This document shows positions 9,363-16,757 of a DNA stretch of 64,000 nucleotides, one piece after another. The stretch's first letter is position 1; each line of letters starts with the position of its first letter. The DNA lies in the NCBI RefSeq assembly GCF_041200175.1, contig NZ_CP165727.1, positions 3,881,501-3,945,500 on the forward strand, given 5' to 3'. A model generated the notes under the pieces. It did not search any database. It was not told the origin of the DNA and saw nothing but the letters and a program-made list of their open reading frames with translations. Source of the stretch: Streptomyces sp. R33 (GTDB lineage Bacteria; Actinomycetota; Actinomycetes; Streptomycetales; Streptomycetaceae). Made by a program: the position numbers and the translations under genes.

Positions 9363-10321
9363 TACTGGATCGCCACCTTCACGATGCCGGTGAGCGCGAT
9401 CTGGGCGAGCGCGAGCGGGATGAGTGTGGTCCAGGCGAGCTTCTGGAGCTGGTCCTCGCGCAGCCGCGGGTAGGTGACGCGGAGCCAGATCACGACGAAG
9501 GCGAGGACCGCGGTCTTGAGGAGGGTCCAGACCCAGCCGTCGGCGACGGGCCCGTGCCAGCCGCCGAGGAACAGGACGGTGGTGAGGGCGCAGAGGACGA
9601 CGATGCCGGCGTACTCGGCGAGCAGGAACAGCGCGAAGCGCAGGCCGGTGTACTCGGTGTACGCGCCGAAGATGATCTCGGAGTCGGCGACGGGCATGTC
9701 GAAGGGGGGACGCTGGAGTTCGGCGAGGCCGGCGATGAAGAAGACGAGCGCGCCGGTGATCTGCCAGGGCAGCCACCACCACTGGAAGGCGTGGACGATG
9801 CCGGGGAGGGACACGGTCCCGGCGGCCATGGCGACGGACGCGGCGGCGAGCAGCATGGGGAGCTCGTACGCGAGGAGCTGCGCGGCGGTGCGCAGGCCTC
9901 CGAGCAGGGAGAACTTGTTGGCGGAGGCCCAGCCGGCCATCAGGCTGCCGAGGACGCCGACGCCCATGACGGCGAGTACGAAGAACACCCCGGCGTCGAT
10001 GACCTGGCCGACCGCGCCTTCGCCCGGGCCGATGGGGACGGCGATGAGGACGAGGAGGTACGGGAGCAGGGCGACGGCGGGGGCGAGCTGGAAGATGCGG
10101 CGGTCGGCGCCTGCCGGGACGACGTCTTCCTTCTGCGCGAACTTCACGCCGTCGGCGACGAGCTGGGCCCAGCCGTGAAAACCGCCGGCGTACATGGGGC
10201 CGAGGCGGCCCTGCATGTGCGCCATCACCTTGTGCTCGGTCTGCCCGACGACGAGCGGGAGCACGAGGAAGACGGCGAAGACGACGATGAGTCGCAGGGC
10301 GACGTCGAGGAGGTCATTCAC
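9362..10321 (-). CDS. nuoH2: NADH-quinone oxidoreductase-type subunit H, second copy
   Basis: Membrane subunit that forms the quinone chamber with NuoB and NuoD; 319 residues. Conserved segments include EHKVMAHMQGRLGPMYAG, DGVKFAQKEDVVP, ELPMLLAA and LAELQRPPFDMPVADSEII, which hold the charged E-channel residues. The GTG start at 10321 overlaps the nuoC2 stop. Because this operon has no nuoD, NuoH2 must find its quinone-site partner elsewhere or work without it. Confidence 0.92.
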   Translation of the reverse strand: MNDLLDVALRLIVVFAVFLVLPLVVGQTEHKVMAHMQGRLGPMYAGGFHGWAQLVADGVKFAQKEDVVPAGADRRIFQLAPAVALLPYLLVLIAVPIGPGEGAVGQVIDAGVFFVLAVMGVGVLGSLMAGWASANKFSLLGGLRTAAQLLAYELPMLLAAASVAMAAGTVSLPGIVHAFQWWWLPWQITGALVFFIAGLAELQRPPFDMPVADSEIIFGAYTEYTGLRFALFLLAEYAGIVVLCALTTVLFLGGWHGPVADGWVWTLLKTAVLAFVVIWLRVTYPRLREDQLQKLAWTTLIPLALAQIALTGIVKVAIQ

Positions 10322-11601
10322 GCGTCGCCTCCGTTTTCGGATTCGGATTCGGGGGTGTGGCCGGTCCCGGCCTCGGACTCCGCGCCGGGGTCGGCTGTGC
10401 CGGTGTCGGCCGTGTCCCCTTCGGCTGTGCCGGGGGCGGCCGTGCCGGGGGCGGGTGCCTTCGGCTCGGCCTCGGGCCCGGTGTCGGCCTTCGGCGTGGA
10501 CTTCGGCTCGGCCTGGGGGCCCGGGTCGGCCGCGGGTGCGGAGCCGGGCTTGGGTCCCGGTTCCGGTGCCGGCGCCGGCGCCGAGTCCTGGTCCTGGTCC
10601 GCGAAGGCGGGCTGGGGGTTGTGCCAGGGGGCGTCCGTGCTGCGGGGGGCCGGCCGCCTGCCCGGCGCCACCGTGCGCCCGGTGGCCGCCTGGCTCGCCG
10701 AACCGTCGGCTGCCGAACGGGCACGGCGGGCCGGACGCGGAGCGGCGTCGCCCTGCGGCGCGTCCTCTGCCGGCGCGTCCTCTCCCGGCGCGGCCGGCGT
10801 CGCTGCGGCTTCCGCCGGCGGGACGGCCTGGCTCGCCGAGCCGTCCGAGGCGGTGCGGGTGCGGCGGGCCGGGCGCGGGGGCTCGACCGCGGCGGCTCCA
10901 GGCGCTGCTGCGGCCTCCGTCGGCGGGGTCGCCGGGGCGTCCGTGCCCGGGCGGGGGCGGCGGGCCGGGGCGCCCTCGCGGGGGGCGCGGGCGGTGCGGG
11001 CCGGGCGGGTGGGGGCCGGCGGGAGCTGGCCCTTGAGCGGGCCCCAGTCGTTGGGGTCCGGGACACCCGGCGGGAGCATCTGGCGGCGCTTCGGGGCGTC
11101 GGGGTCGTGCGCCTCGCCCGGCTCCTTGGCGCCCGGCCAGGCCTTCGCGACGCGCGCGGCCAGGACGAAGTCCTTGCGCAGCGGGTGCCCCTCGAAGTTC
11201 TCCGGGAGGAGGAGGTGGGCGAGGTGCGGGTGGTCCGTGAAGACCACGCCGAACATCTCGTACGTCTCGCGCTCGTGCCATTCCGCACCCGCGTAGATCG
11301 CGACCGCGGAGGGGAGGGACGGAGCGGAGTGCGGGACCGTCGTACGGAGGAGGAGACGGCGTACCCGGCGGTTTTCCAGGGACACGACGTGCGCGCAGAT
11401 CCGGAAGCCGGTGCCCGGCTCGTCCACCGCGCTCAGCCAGTCGAAGTAGGTGCAGCCCAGCTTGTCCCGGGCGATCTCCAGCGACGGGATCCAGCTGCCG
11501 ACCGGCACGTCGACCGTCAGCACCTCGTACTCGGACGAGGCGACGGCCTCCGCGCCGAAGACCGTCGCGGCCGCGTCGGGGAGGGAGTCGTAGAGGTTCA
11601 T
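10318..11601 (-). CDS. nuoC2: NADH-quinone oxidoreductase-type subunit C with a long disordered tail, second copy
   Basis: Peripheral-arm subunit. Residues 1 to about 150 are the NuoC fold, including GAEWHERETYEMFGVVF and the PENFEGHPLRKDF strand. From about residue 185 to the stop at 427 the protein is a low-complexity Pro/Ala/Arg/Glu/Gly tail, more than doubling the usual length. Within the tail an RPARR-(T/A)-R-(T/S)-A-(S/A)-DGSASQA unit appears twice (about residues 241-257 and 288-304), and the DNA repeats too (10688 and 10826). The reading frame stays open to an overlap with nuoH2, so the tail is probably real. No NuoD domain is fused to it. Confidence 0.88.
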   Translation of the reverse strand: MNLYDSLPDAAATVFGAEAVASSEYEVLTVDVPVGSWIPSLEIARDKLGCTYFDWLSAVDEPGTGFRICAHVVSLENRRVRRLLLRTTVPHSAPSLPSAVAIYAGAEWHERETYEMFGVVFTDHPHLAHLLLPENFEGHPLRKDFVLAARVAKAWPGAKEPGEAHDPDAPKRRQMLPPGVPDPNDWGPLKGQLPPAPTRPARTARAPREGAPARRPRPGTDAPATPPTEAAAAPGAAAVEPPRPARRTRTASDGSASQAVPPAEAAATPAAPGEDAPAEDAPQGDAAPRPARRARSAADGSASQAATGRTVAPGRRPAPRSTDAPWHNPQPAFADQDQDSAPAPAPEPGPKPGSAPAADPGPQAEPKSTPKADTGPEAEPKAPAPGTAAPGTAEGDTADTGTADPGAESEAGTGHTPESESENGGDA

Positions 11602-12200
11602 GCGCCGGCCCCCGGTGCGGGCGGCGGCGTGACCAGGCCGCTGGTGAGCTGCGCGACCGACGGCCCCGCCGCGTAGCGGTCCGCGAGCGACTCCCGAGCG
11701 ATCTTCTCCTGGAGCTTGAGGATGCCCTGCAGCAGCGCCTCCGGGCGGGGCGGGCAGCCGGGGACGTAGACGTCGACGGGGATGATCTGGTCGACGCCCT
11801 TCGTCACCGCGTACGAGTCCCAGTACGGCCCGCCGCAGTTGGAACAGGCGCCGAAGGAGATGACGTACTTCGGCTCCGGCATCTGCTCGTACAGCCGCTT
11901 CACGGCCGGGGCCATCTTGTCCGTCACCGTGCCCGAGACGATCATCAGGTCCGCCTGGCGCGGGCCGGGCGCGAAGGGGATGACGCCGAGCCGGATGAAG
12001 TCGTGCCGGGCCATCGACGCGGCGATGAACTCGATCGCGCAGCAGGCGAGGCCGAAGTTGAAGACCCACAGGCTGTAGCGGCGGCCCCAGTTCAGGACCA
12101 CCTTCATGGGCTCCGGGGCGAGGCGGGAGAGGACTCCCAGGCGCTTGGGCTCCGGGAGCAGCTGGGGCTCGGCCGGTGTCACGGCCGGTGTCACGTCCAT
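11598..12200 (-). CDS. nuoB2: NADH-quinone oxidoreductase-type subunit B (N2 cluster), second copy
   Basis: A 200-residue subunit that holds the terminal 4Fe-4S cluster N2. All four ligand cysteines are present: the tandem pair in FGLACCAIEFI, one in FGACSNCGGPY and one in VPGCPPRPEA. The middle site reads GACSNC, against GVCASS in NuoB1, a useful paralogue marker. The ATG at 12200 lies inside the 3' end of nuoA2 (10 bp overlap). The last 20 residues are an extra Pro/Ala-rich tail. Confidence 0.93.
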   Translation of the reverse strand: MDVTPAVTPAEPQLLPEPKRLGVLSRLAPEPMKVVLNWGRRYSLWVFNFGLACCAIEFIAASMARHDFIRLGVIPFAPGPRQADLMIVSGTVTDKMAPAVKRLYEQMPEPKYVISFGACSNCGGPYWDSYAVTKGVDQIIPVDVYVPGCPPRPEALLQGILKLQEKIARESLADRYAAGPSVAQLTSGLVTPPPAPGAGA

Positions 12201-12622
12201 TCGAGGACGCCCTTCTTGTACGCGTAGAGCAGGCCGACGGCCAGGAAGCCCAGGAAGACGAACATCTCCACGAGCGTCGTGGCGCCGTAACCGGCGGCGG
12301 CGAACACCGTCGCCCACGGGAAGAGGAAGATCGAGTCGACGGCGAAGATGACGTAGAGGAACGAGTAGACGTAGTAGCGGACCTGGGTGTGCGCCCAGCC
12401 CTCGCCGACGGGGTCCACACCGCACTCGTACGTCAGCAGCTTCTCGGGGGTCGGGACGACCGGTCTCAGCAGGCGGCCCGCACCGAACGCGACGGCCACG
12501 AAGAGCACACCGAGGACGGCCAGCAGGCCGACGACCGAATAACTCCGGAAATAGTCCGCTGCGAGCACGATTACGGTCGATACCGTTGGGTCGGGCACGT
12601 CCGTTCCTCGCTCCTTGGCCAC
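12191..12622 (-). CDS. nuoA2: NADH-quinone oxidoreductase-type subunit A, second copy; first gene of operon
   Basis: A 143-residue membrane subunit with three helices. TYECGVDPVGEGW in the first loop and FAVDSIFLFPWA in the second helix are family signatures. Its GTG or ATG region near 12622 faces a divergent histidine kinase gene; the operon promoter must lie in the 123 bp between them, which also holds the 15-base element at 12671-12685. Start alternatives within the first ten codons cannot be separated by eye. Confidence 0.9.
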   Translation of the reverse strand: MAKERGTDVPDPTVSTVIVLAADYFRSYSVVGLLAVLGVLFVAVAFGAGRLLRPVVPTPEKLLTYECGVDPVGEGWAHTQVRYYVYSFLYVIFAVDSIFLFPWATVFAAAGYGATTLVEMFVFLGFLAVGLLYAYKKGVLEWT

Positions 12623-12670
12623 TGTCGACGATCTGGTACGGACGGGAGTCTAGGGCCTGGTTCACACAGG

Positions 12671-12685
12671 GTGGGGTTATCCCCC
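12671..12685. promoter_or_regulatory. Shared 15-base element in the nuoA2/kinase-1 divergent promoter
   Basis: GTGGGGTTATCCCCC, an inverted repeat GGGG-TTAT-CCCC. The identical 15-mer recurs at 14244-14258 ahead of the second kinase. Here it lies 60 bp before the kinase-1 ATG and 48 bp before nuoA2. Proposed operator, perhaps for the response regulator at 15802; that link is inference. Confidence 0.55.
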
Positions 12686-12745
12686 GTTTACTGCGGCCCG
12701 GCTGCCCCATGGCACCCGCGGGGCGATATTGGCAGGCTGGGGCGC

Positions 12746-13990
12746 ATGACCGCGCGCATTCAAGTCTCCCACCAGGCTCCCGACAACGACCGGCCTCCTC
12801 CCGTACGCCCGGCTCTGGGGGCCGTGGCGTGGAAGGAGACCGTCCATCTGTTGAGCAATCTTCCGCTCGCACTCGTCGGTTTCGTCTACACCGTGGCCAT
12901 GGTGGCGACCGCGGGCGGGCTGTCCGTGACCGCGATCGGACTTCCGCTGCTCGCGGCCGGTCTGCTCGTGTCTCGCCAGCTGGGACGGCTGGAGCGGTGG
13001 CGGGCGCGCGCGCTGCTCGGGGTACGGGTGGAGGAGCCGACTGCGCTGCCGGGGCCGCGGCGGGCCGGCGGGTTCTTCCCCTGGCTGTGGGCGGGCGTGA
13101 AGGACCCGGTGGCCTGGCGGACCGTGCTGTACGAGCTGGTGCGGCTGCCGTGGGGGGTGCTGACCTTCGGGGTGGCGCTGGCCGGGCTGCTGGTGCTGTG
13201 GCCGGTGCTGCCGTACGTGACGCGCTGGCTGACGAACGTGGACCGGCTGATGGTACGAGGGCTGCTCTCGCCCTCGGACGAGCTGGAGCGGCGCATCGCG
13301 GAGCTGGAGTCCGACAGGGGCGTGGTCGTCGACACGGCGGCGGCCGACCTGCGGCGCATCGAGCGGGATCTGCACGACGGCGCGCAGGCGCGGCTGGTGG
13401 CGCTGGCGATGGGGCTGGGCCTGGCCAAGGAGAAGCTGCTGGAGGATCCCGAGGGGGCGGCGGCGATGGTGGACGAGGCGCACGGGGAAGTGAAGCTGGC
13501 GCTGCAGGAGCTGCGGGATCTGGCGCGGGGGATCCACCCGGCGGTGCTGACCGACCGGGGGCTGGATGCGGCGCTGTCGTCGGTGGCTTCGCGGTGCGTG
13601 GTGCCGGTGAAGGTGGCGGTGGATCTGCCGGAGCGGCCTGCGGCCGCGATCGAGGGGATCGCGTACTTCACGGTGTCGGAGCTGCTGCAGAACGTGAGCA
13701 AGCATGCGGGGGCGCGGGGCGCGAGTGTGGAGGTGTGGCGGACGGCCGCCGGGGCCGCGGCGGGCGCCGCGGGCGGCCGAGCGTCCGGGGTCGCCGGGGC
13801 CGCCGCCGGGGCGCGGCTTTTGATCCGGGTGTCGGATGACGGGCGGGGCGGGGCCGATGCGGTGGGGGGGTCGGGGCTGGCGGGGCTGGCGGAGCGGCTG
13901 CGGGCCGTGGACGGGGTGTTCGTCGTCGACTCCCCCGAGGGGGAGGGGACGGTGGTGACGGCGGAGCTGCCGTGGCGCGGGCGCGGCTGA
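12746..13990 (+). CDS. Sensor histidine kinase 1 (HisKA_3 type)
   Basis: A 414-residue membrane kinase. Residues 1 to about 195 form a four-helix membrane sensor region. IERDLHDGAQARL carries the phospho-acceptor His210 of the HisKA_3 family, and the HATPase domain shows VSELLQNVSKHAGA (N box), VSDDGRGGAD (G1) and GSGLAGLAERL (G2). An Ala/Gly-rich insertion of about 25 residues sits inside the ATPase domain just before the G1 box and is absent from kinase 2. It is divergent from nuo2 and followed by a paralogue and one response regulator. The signal is not readable. Confidence 0.9.
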   Translation: MTARIQVSHQAPDNDRPPPVRPALGAVAWKETVHLLSNLPLALVGFVYTVAMVATAGGLSVTAIGLPLLAAGLLVSRQLGRLERWRARALLGVRVEEPTALPGPRRAGGFFPWLWAGVKDPVAWRTVLYELVRLPWGVLTFGVALAGLLVLWPVLPYVTRWLTNVDRLMVRGLLSPSDELERRIAELESDRGVVVDTAAADLRRIERDLHDGAQARLVALAMGLGLAKEKLLEDPEGAAAMVDEAHGEVKLALQELRDLARGIHPAVLTDRGLDAALSSVASRCVVPVKVAVDLPERPAAAIEGIAYFTVSELLQNVSKHAGARGASVEVWRTAAGAAAGAAGGRASGVAGAAAGARLLIRVSDDGRGGADAVGGSGLAGLAERLRAVDGVFVVDSPEGEGTVVTAELPWRGRG

Positions 13991-14062
13991 TGCAGGGGCT
14001 CGGGGCTGGGCTGCGGGCCGTGTGATCGGGACTCCCGTCCGGCGTGGGGCGGGGGTCCCGTC

Positions 14063-14098
14063 GTCCGGGTCCGGGTCCGGGTCCGGGTCCGGGTCCGG
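14063..14098. repeat. Tandem hexanucleotide repeat (GTCCGG)6
   Basis: Six perfect head-to-tail copies of GTCCGG lie in the 362-bp space between the two kinase genes. The rest of 13991-14352 holds the dispersed repeat at 14114-14232 and the 15-base element at 14244-14258; I see no gene in it. Confidence 0.9.
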
Positions 14099-14113
14099 CG
14101 GAGGGCGGCCGGT

Positions 14114-14232
14114 CCCTGCGGGGCTGTCCCCTACCCACCCTTCCACCGTTCCCTGGGGCTGCGCCCCAGCCCCCGGAAAGCCCCGGGGTCTGCGCCCCCG
14201 AACCCCCGCGCCTCAAACGCCGGCGGGGCTGG
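14114..14232. repeat. Dispersed Streptomyces intergenic repeat, copy 1
   Basis: Starts CCCTGCGGGGCT, contains the hairpin CTGGGGC-TGC-GCCCCAG, and ends CGCCTCAAACGCCGGCGGGG. The copy at 29500-29622 has the same start, centre and end in the same orientation. Elements of this kind are common between Streptomyces genes. Both copies here lie after plus-strand genes, so they may help end transcription. Confidence 0.65.
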
Positions 14233-14243
14233 GGATCGGGGTG

Positions 14244-14258
14244 GTGGGGTTATCCCCC
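14244..14258. promoter_or_regulatory. Second copy of the 15-base element, upstream of kinase 2
   Basis: GTGGGGTTATCCCCC, identical to 12671-12685, here 94 bp before the kinase-2 ATG. The conservation of a symmetric 15-mer ahead of both paralogous kinases suggests a shared operator retained after duplication. Confidence 0.55.
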
Positions 14259-14352
14259 CTGCCGGGACGCCTACCTGCCCGATGGATCGGGGGGCCGGGT
14301 GGGCGGGAGGGTGGGGTGGGTTGTCGGGCAGGCGAAAGGGTGGGTCGGGATC

Positions 14353-15636
14353 ATGCGGATCGGTGGGGTGCTGCGGGCTCCGGTCGAGGGGCGGACATGG
14401 CGGGAGTTCGGGTACCTGATGCTCGGGCTGCCGCTGAGCTTGCTGTACTTCTCGCTCGCGATCACCGGCGTCAGCCTCGGCGCCGGGCTGCTCGTCACCT
14501 TCCTCGGGGTCCCGGTCCTCGCCGGGGTGCTCGCCATGTGCCGCGGGTTCGGGAGGGTCGAGCGGGCCCGGGTGCGCGGCCTGCTCGGGGTCGACATCGC
14601 CGAGCCCGCGCCCGTCCGGGCCGAGAAGCGGGGTCCGCTCGCCGCCATGGGCGCGATGCTCAAGAGCGGCAGCGCCTGGCGGCACGCGCTGTACTCGGTG
14701 ATCCACCTCCCGTGGGCGATCTTCGCCTTCACCCTGGCACTGGTGTTCTGGGCGTACGGATGGGCCTTCCTGCTGTACCCGGTCTGGTTCTGGGTCTTCC
14801 CGGCCTACACCGACCAGCCGGGCCTGCAGCTCTTCCAGAACGACGATTACAGCTTCTACCTCGACTCCCCCGCCGAGATCGCCCTGACCTGTCTGACGGG
14901 GCTCGGGTTCACCCTGGTCACGCCCTGGGTGGTGCGGGCCCTGACCACCGTCGACCGCGTGCTCGTCGGCGGGCTGCTCGGGCCGTCGCGCCTCGACCAC
15001 CGCGTCACGGAGCTCGAGTCGGACCGCGGGGTCGTGGTCGACACCGCCGCCGCCGACCTGCGGCGCATCGAGCGGGACCTGCACGACGGCGCGCAGGCCC
15101 GCCTGGTGGCGCTGGCCATGGACCTGGGGCTGGCCAAGGAGAAGCTCGCCGAGGATCCCCGCGCCGCCGCCCGGATGGTGGACGAGGCGCACGGCGAGGT
15201 GAAGATCGCGCTCCAGGAGCTGCGTGACCTGGCCCGCGGGATCCACCCGGCCGTGCTGACCGACCGCGGACTGGACGCGGCCCTCTCCTCCGTGGCCTCC
15301 CGGTGCGCGGTGCCGGTGCGGGTCTCCGTGGATCTGCCGGACCGGCCGGCCTCCGCCGTCGAGGGGATCGCGTACTTCACCGTCTCGGAGCTGCTGCAGA
15401 ACGTCGGCAAGCACTCCGGGGCCCGTACCGCGGGTGTGGACGTGTGGAAGTCCGGGGACCGGCTGCTGATCCAGGTCGCGGACGACGGGCGCGGCGGCGC
15501 GAGCACCGAGGGAACGGGCACCGGGCTGGCGGGGCTCGCCGAGCGGCTGGACGCCGTGGACGGGGTGCTGGTCGTGGATTCGCCGGCCGGCAGCGGCACC
15601 ACCGTCACCGCCGAGCTCCCCTGGCGCACCCGGTAG
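14353..15636 (+). CDS. Sensor histidine kinase 2 (HisKA_3 type), paralogue of kinase 1
   Basis: A 427-residue kinase with the same plan as its upstream neighbour. The membrane region (residues 1 to about 230) differs and has an extra extracytoplasmic loop (around TDQPGLQLFQNDDY). From VTELESDRGVVVDT onward the catalytic core is almost identical to kinase 1, including IERDLHDGAQARL with His244, the HPAVLTDRGLDAALSSVASRC block and the ATP-binding boxes. ATG at 14353 is preferred over upstream in-frame codons, which lie in repeat sequence. The pair looks like a duplication with sensor divergence, both probably feeding the regulator at 15802. Confidence 0.9.
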   Translation: MRIGGVLRAPVEGRTWREFGYLMLGLPLSLLYFSLAITGVSLGAGLLVTFLGVPVLAGVLAMCRGFGRVERARVRGLLGVDIAEPAPVRAEKRGPLAAMGAMLKSGSAWRHALYSVIHLPWAIFAFTLALVFWAYGWAFLLYPVWFWVFPAYTDQPGLQLFQNDDYSFYLDSPAEIALTCLTGLGFTLVTPWVVRALTTVDRVLVGGLLGPSRLDHRVTELESDRGVVVDTAAADLRRIERDLHDGAQARLVALAMDLGLAKEKLAEDPRAAARMVDEAHGEVKIALQELRDLARGIHPAVLTDRGLDAALSSVASRCAVPVRVSVDLPDRPASAVEGIAYFTVSELLQNVGKHSGARTAGVDVWKSGDRLLIQVADDGRGGASTEGTGTGLAGLAERLDAVDGVLVVDSPAGSGTTVTAELPWRTR

Positions 15637-15801
15637 ATCCCGAACACCCCGGGTGGATCCCGGACAAACCTTCCGGCTCCACGGCTTCGGCTTCCCGCGG
15701 CCACGCGTTGATCCGGTCTCGCCTACATCCGTCCTCGAGGCTGGGATGCTTGGCTGAGTCAGGGACATCGGGGAACGTGTGAACGCGGGAGCTGCTGGAT
15801 C

Positions 15802-16473
15802 GTGGAAGACAGCGTACGGGTGGTCATCGCCGAGGATTCAGTGCTGCTGCGTGAGGGCCTGACCCGGCTGCTGACCGACCGGGGGCATGACGTCGTAGCG
15901 GGCGTCGGGGACGCGGAAGCCCTGATCAAGACGGTGGCGGAGCTGGCGGCCGAGGACGCGTTGCCGGACGTGGTGGTGGCCGACGTACGGATGCCGCCGA
16001 CGCACACCGACGAAGGCGTACGGGCCGCCGTACGGCTGCGCCGGGAGCATCCCGGGGTCGGCGTGCTCGTGCTGTCGCAGTACGTGGAGGAGCAGTACGC
16101 CACCGAACTGCTGGCCGGTTCCAGTACCGGAGTGGGGTACCTGCTCAAGGACCGCGTGGCCGACGTACGGGAATTCCTGGACGCCGTCGTACGCGTGGCC
16201 CGGGGCGGGACCGCCCTGGACCCGGAGGTGGTCGCCCAGCTGCTCGGGCGCAGCCGGAAGCAGGACGTGCTGGCGGGGCTGACCCCGCGCGAGCGCGAGG
16301 TGCTGGGCCTGATGGCCGAGGGCCGGACCAATTCGGCGGTGGCCAAGCAGCTCGTGGTCAGCGACGGAGCGGTCGAGAAGCACGTCAGCAACATCTTCAT
16401 GAAGCTCGGACTGTCCCCGAGCGACGGGGACCACCGGCGGGTCCTGGCCGTCCTCACCTACCTGCGGTCTTGA
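15802..16473 (+). CDS. NarL/FixJ-family response regulator
   Basis: A 223-residue two-domain regulator. The receiver domain has the acidic pair in IAEDS, the phospho-acceptor Asp61 in VVVADVRMPP and the lysine in YLLKDRV. The DNA-binding domain is LuxR-type: LTPREREVLGLMAEGRTN to VEKHVSNIFMKLGL, residues about 155-203. The GTG at 15802 gives a full receiver; an in-frame GTG at 15820 is possible but would trim the first strand. It lies 165 bp after kinase 2, and HisKA_3 kinases normally pair with this class. Confidence 0.92.
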   Translation: MEDSVRVVIAEDSVLLREGLTRLLTDRGHDVVAGVGDAEALIKTVAELAAEDALPDVVVADVRMPPTHTDEGVRAAVRLRREHPGVGVLVLSQYVEEQYATELLAGSSTGVGYLLKDRVADVREFLDAVVRVARGGTALDPEVVAQLLGRSRKQDVLAGLTPREREVLGLMAEGRTNSAVAKQLVVSDGAVEKHVSNIFMKLGLSPSDGDHRRVLAVLTYLRS

Positions 16474-16502
16474 TCGGACGCCCCTGATCGAAATCCCGGG
16501 CA

Positions 16503-16550
16503 TTGATCAAAACCTTGATCAACTGACACTCTGTCAGGTACGGCGGTACC
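16503..16550. promoter_or_regulatory. Cluster of inverted repeats between the response regulator and korA
   Basis: Three symmetric elements abut: TTGATCAA-AACC-TTGATCAA (16503-16522), CTGACA-CTC-TGTCAG (16523-16537) and GGTAC-GGCG-GTACC (16537-16550). They begin 30 bp after the regulator stop. They could be a terminator, an operator for korAB, or both. No T-run follows, and two self-palindromic TTGATCAA boxes look more like a protein-binding site. Confidence 0.5.
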
Positions 16551-16610
16551 GCACCTGGCCGCAGGGAGCTCGCACTATTTCTGCACGGCACGCAATCTCG
16601 GAATCTCTCG

Positions 16611-16636
16611 GAATTCCGCGGAATCCCGCGGAATTC
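16611..16636. promoter_or_regulatory. Perfect hairpin in the korA leader
   Basis: GAATTCCGCGG-AATC-CCGCGGAATTC: 11-base arms around a four-base loop, 122 bp before the korA GTG. CTCTCG lies next to both outer ends of the hairpin. It is AT-richer than its surroundings. Role unknown: operator or transcript hairpin. Confidence 0.55.
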
Positions 16637-16757
16637 TCTCGACAGACCGCCGCAGACGACGGTCCAGAATACGAGCGTCCCCCGAGGAGGCCACTCCTAC
16701 CGACGTAGGGTTGACCTTGGGAGCGGGAACGCCAAGCCTCGAAGGAGGTCCAGTTCA

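Noticed and set aside
2669..12622. A hidden nuoD in the second nuo operon
   Set aside because: I looked for the GPQHPSTHG quinone-loop motif between nuoC2 and nuoH2 and inside the NuoC2 tail. The genes overlap directly and the tail is low-complexity, so nuoD is truly absent here.
14063..14098. CRISPR-like array
   Set aside because: The repeat unit is six bases with no spacers; it is a microsatellite, and no cas gene is present.
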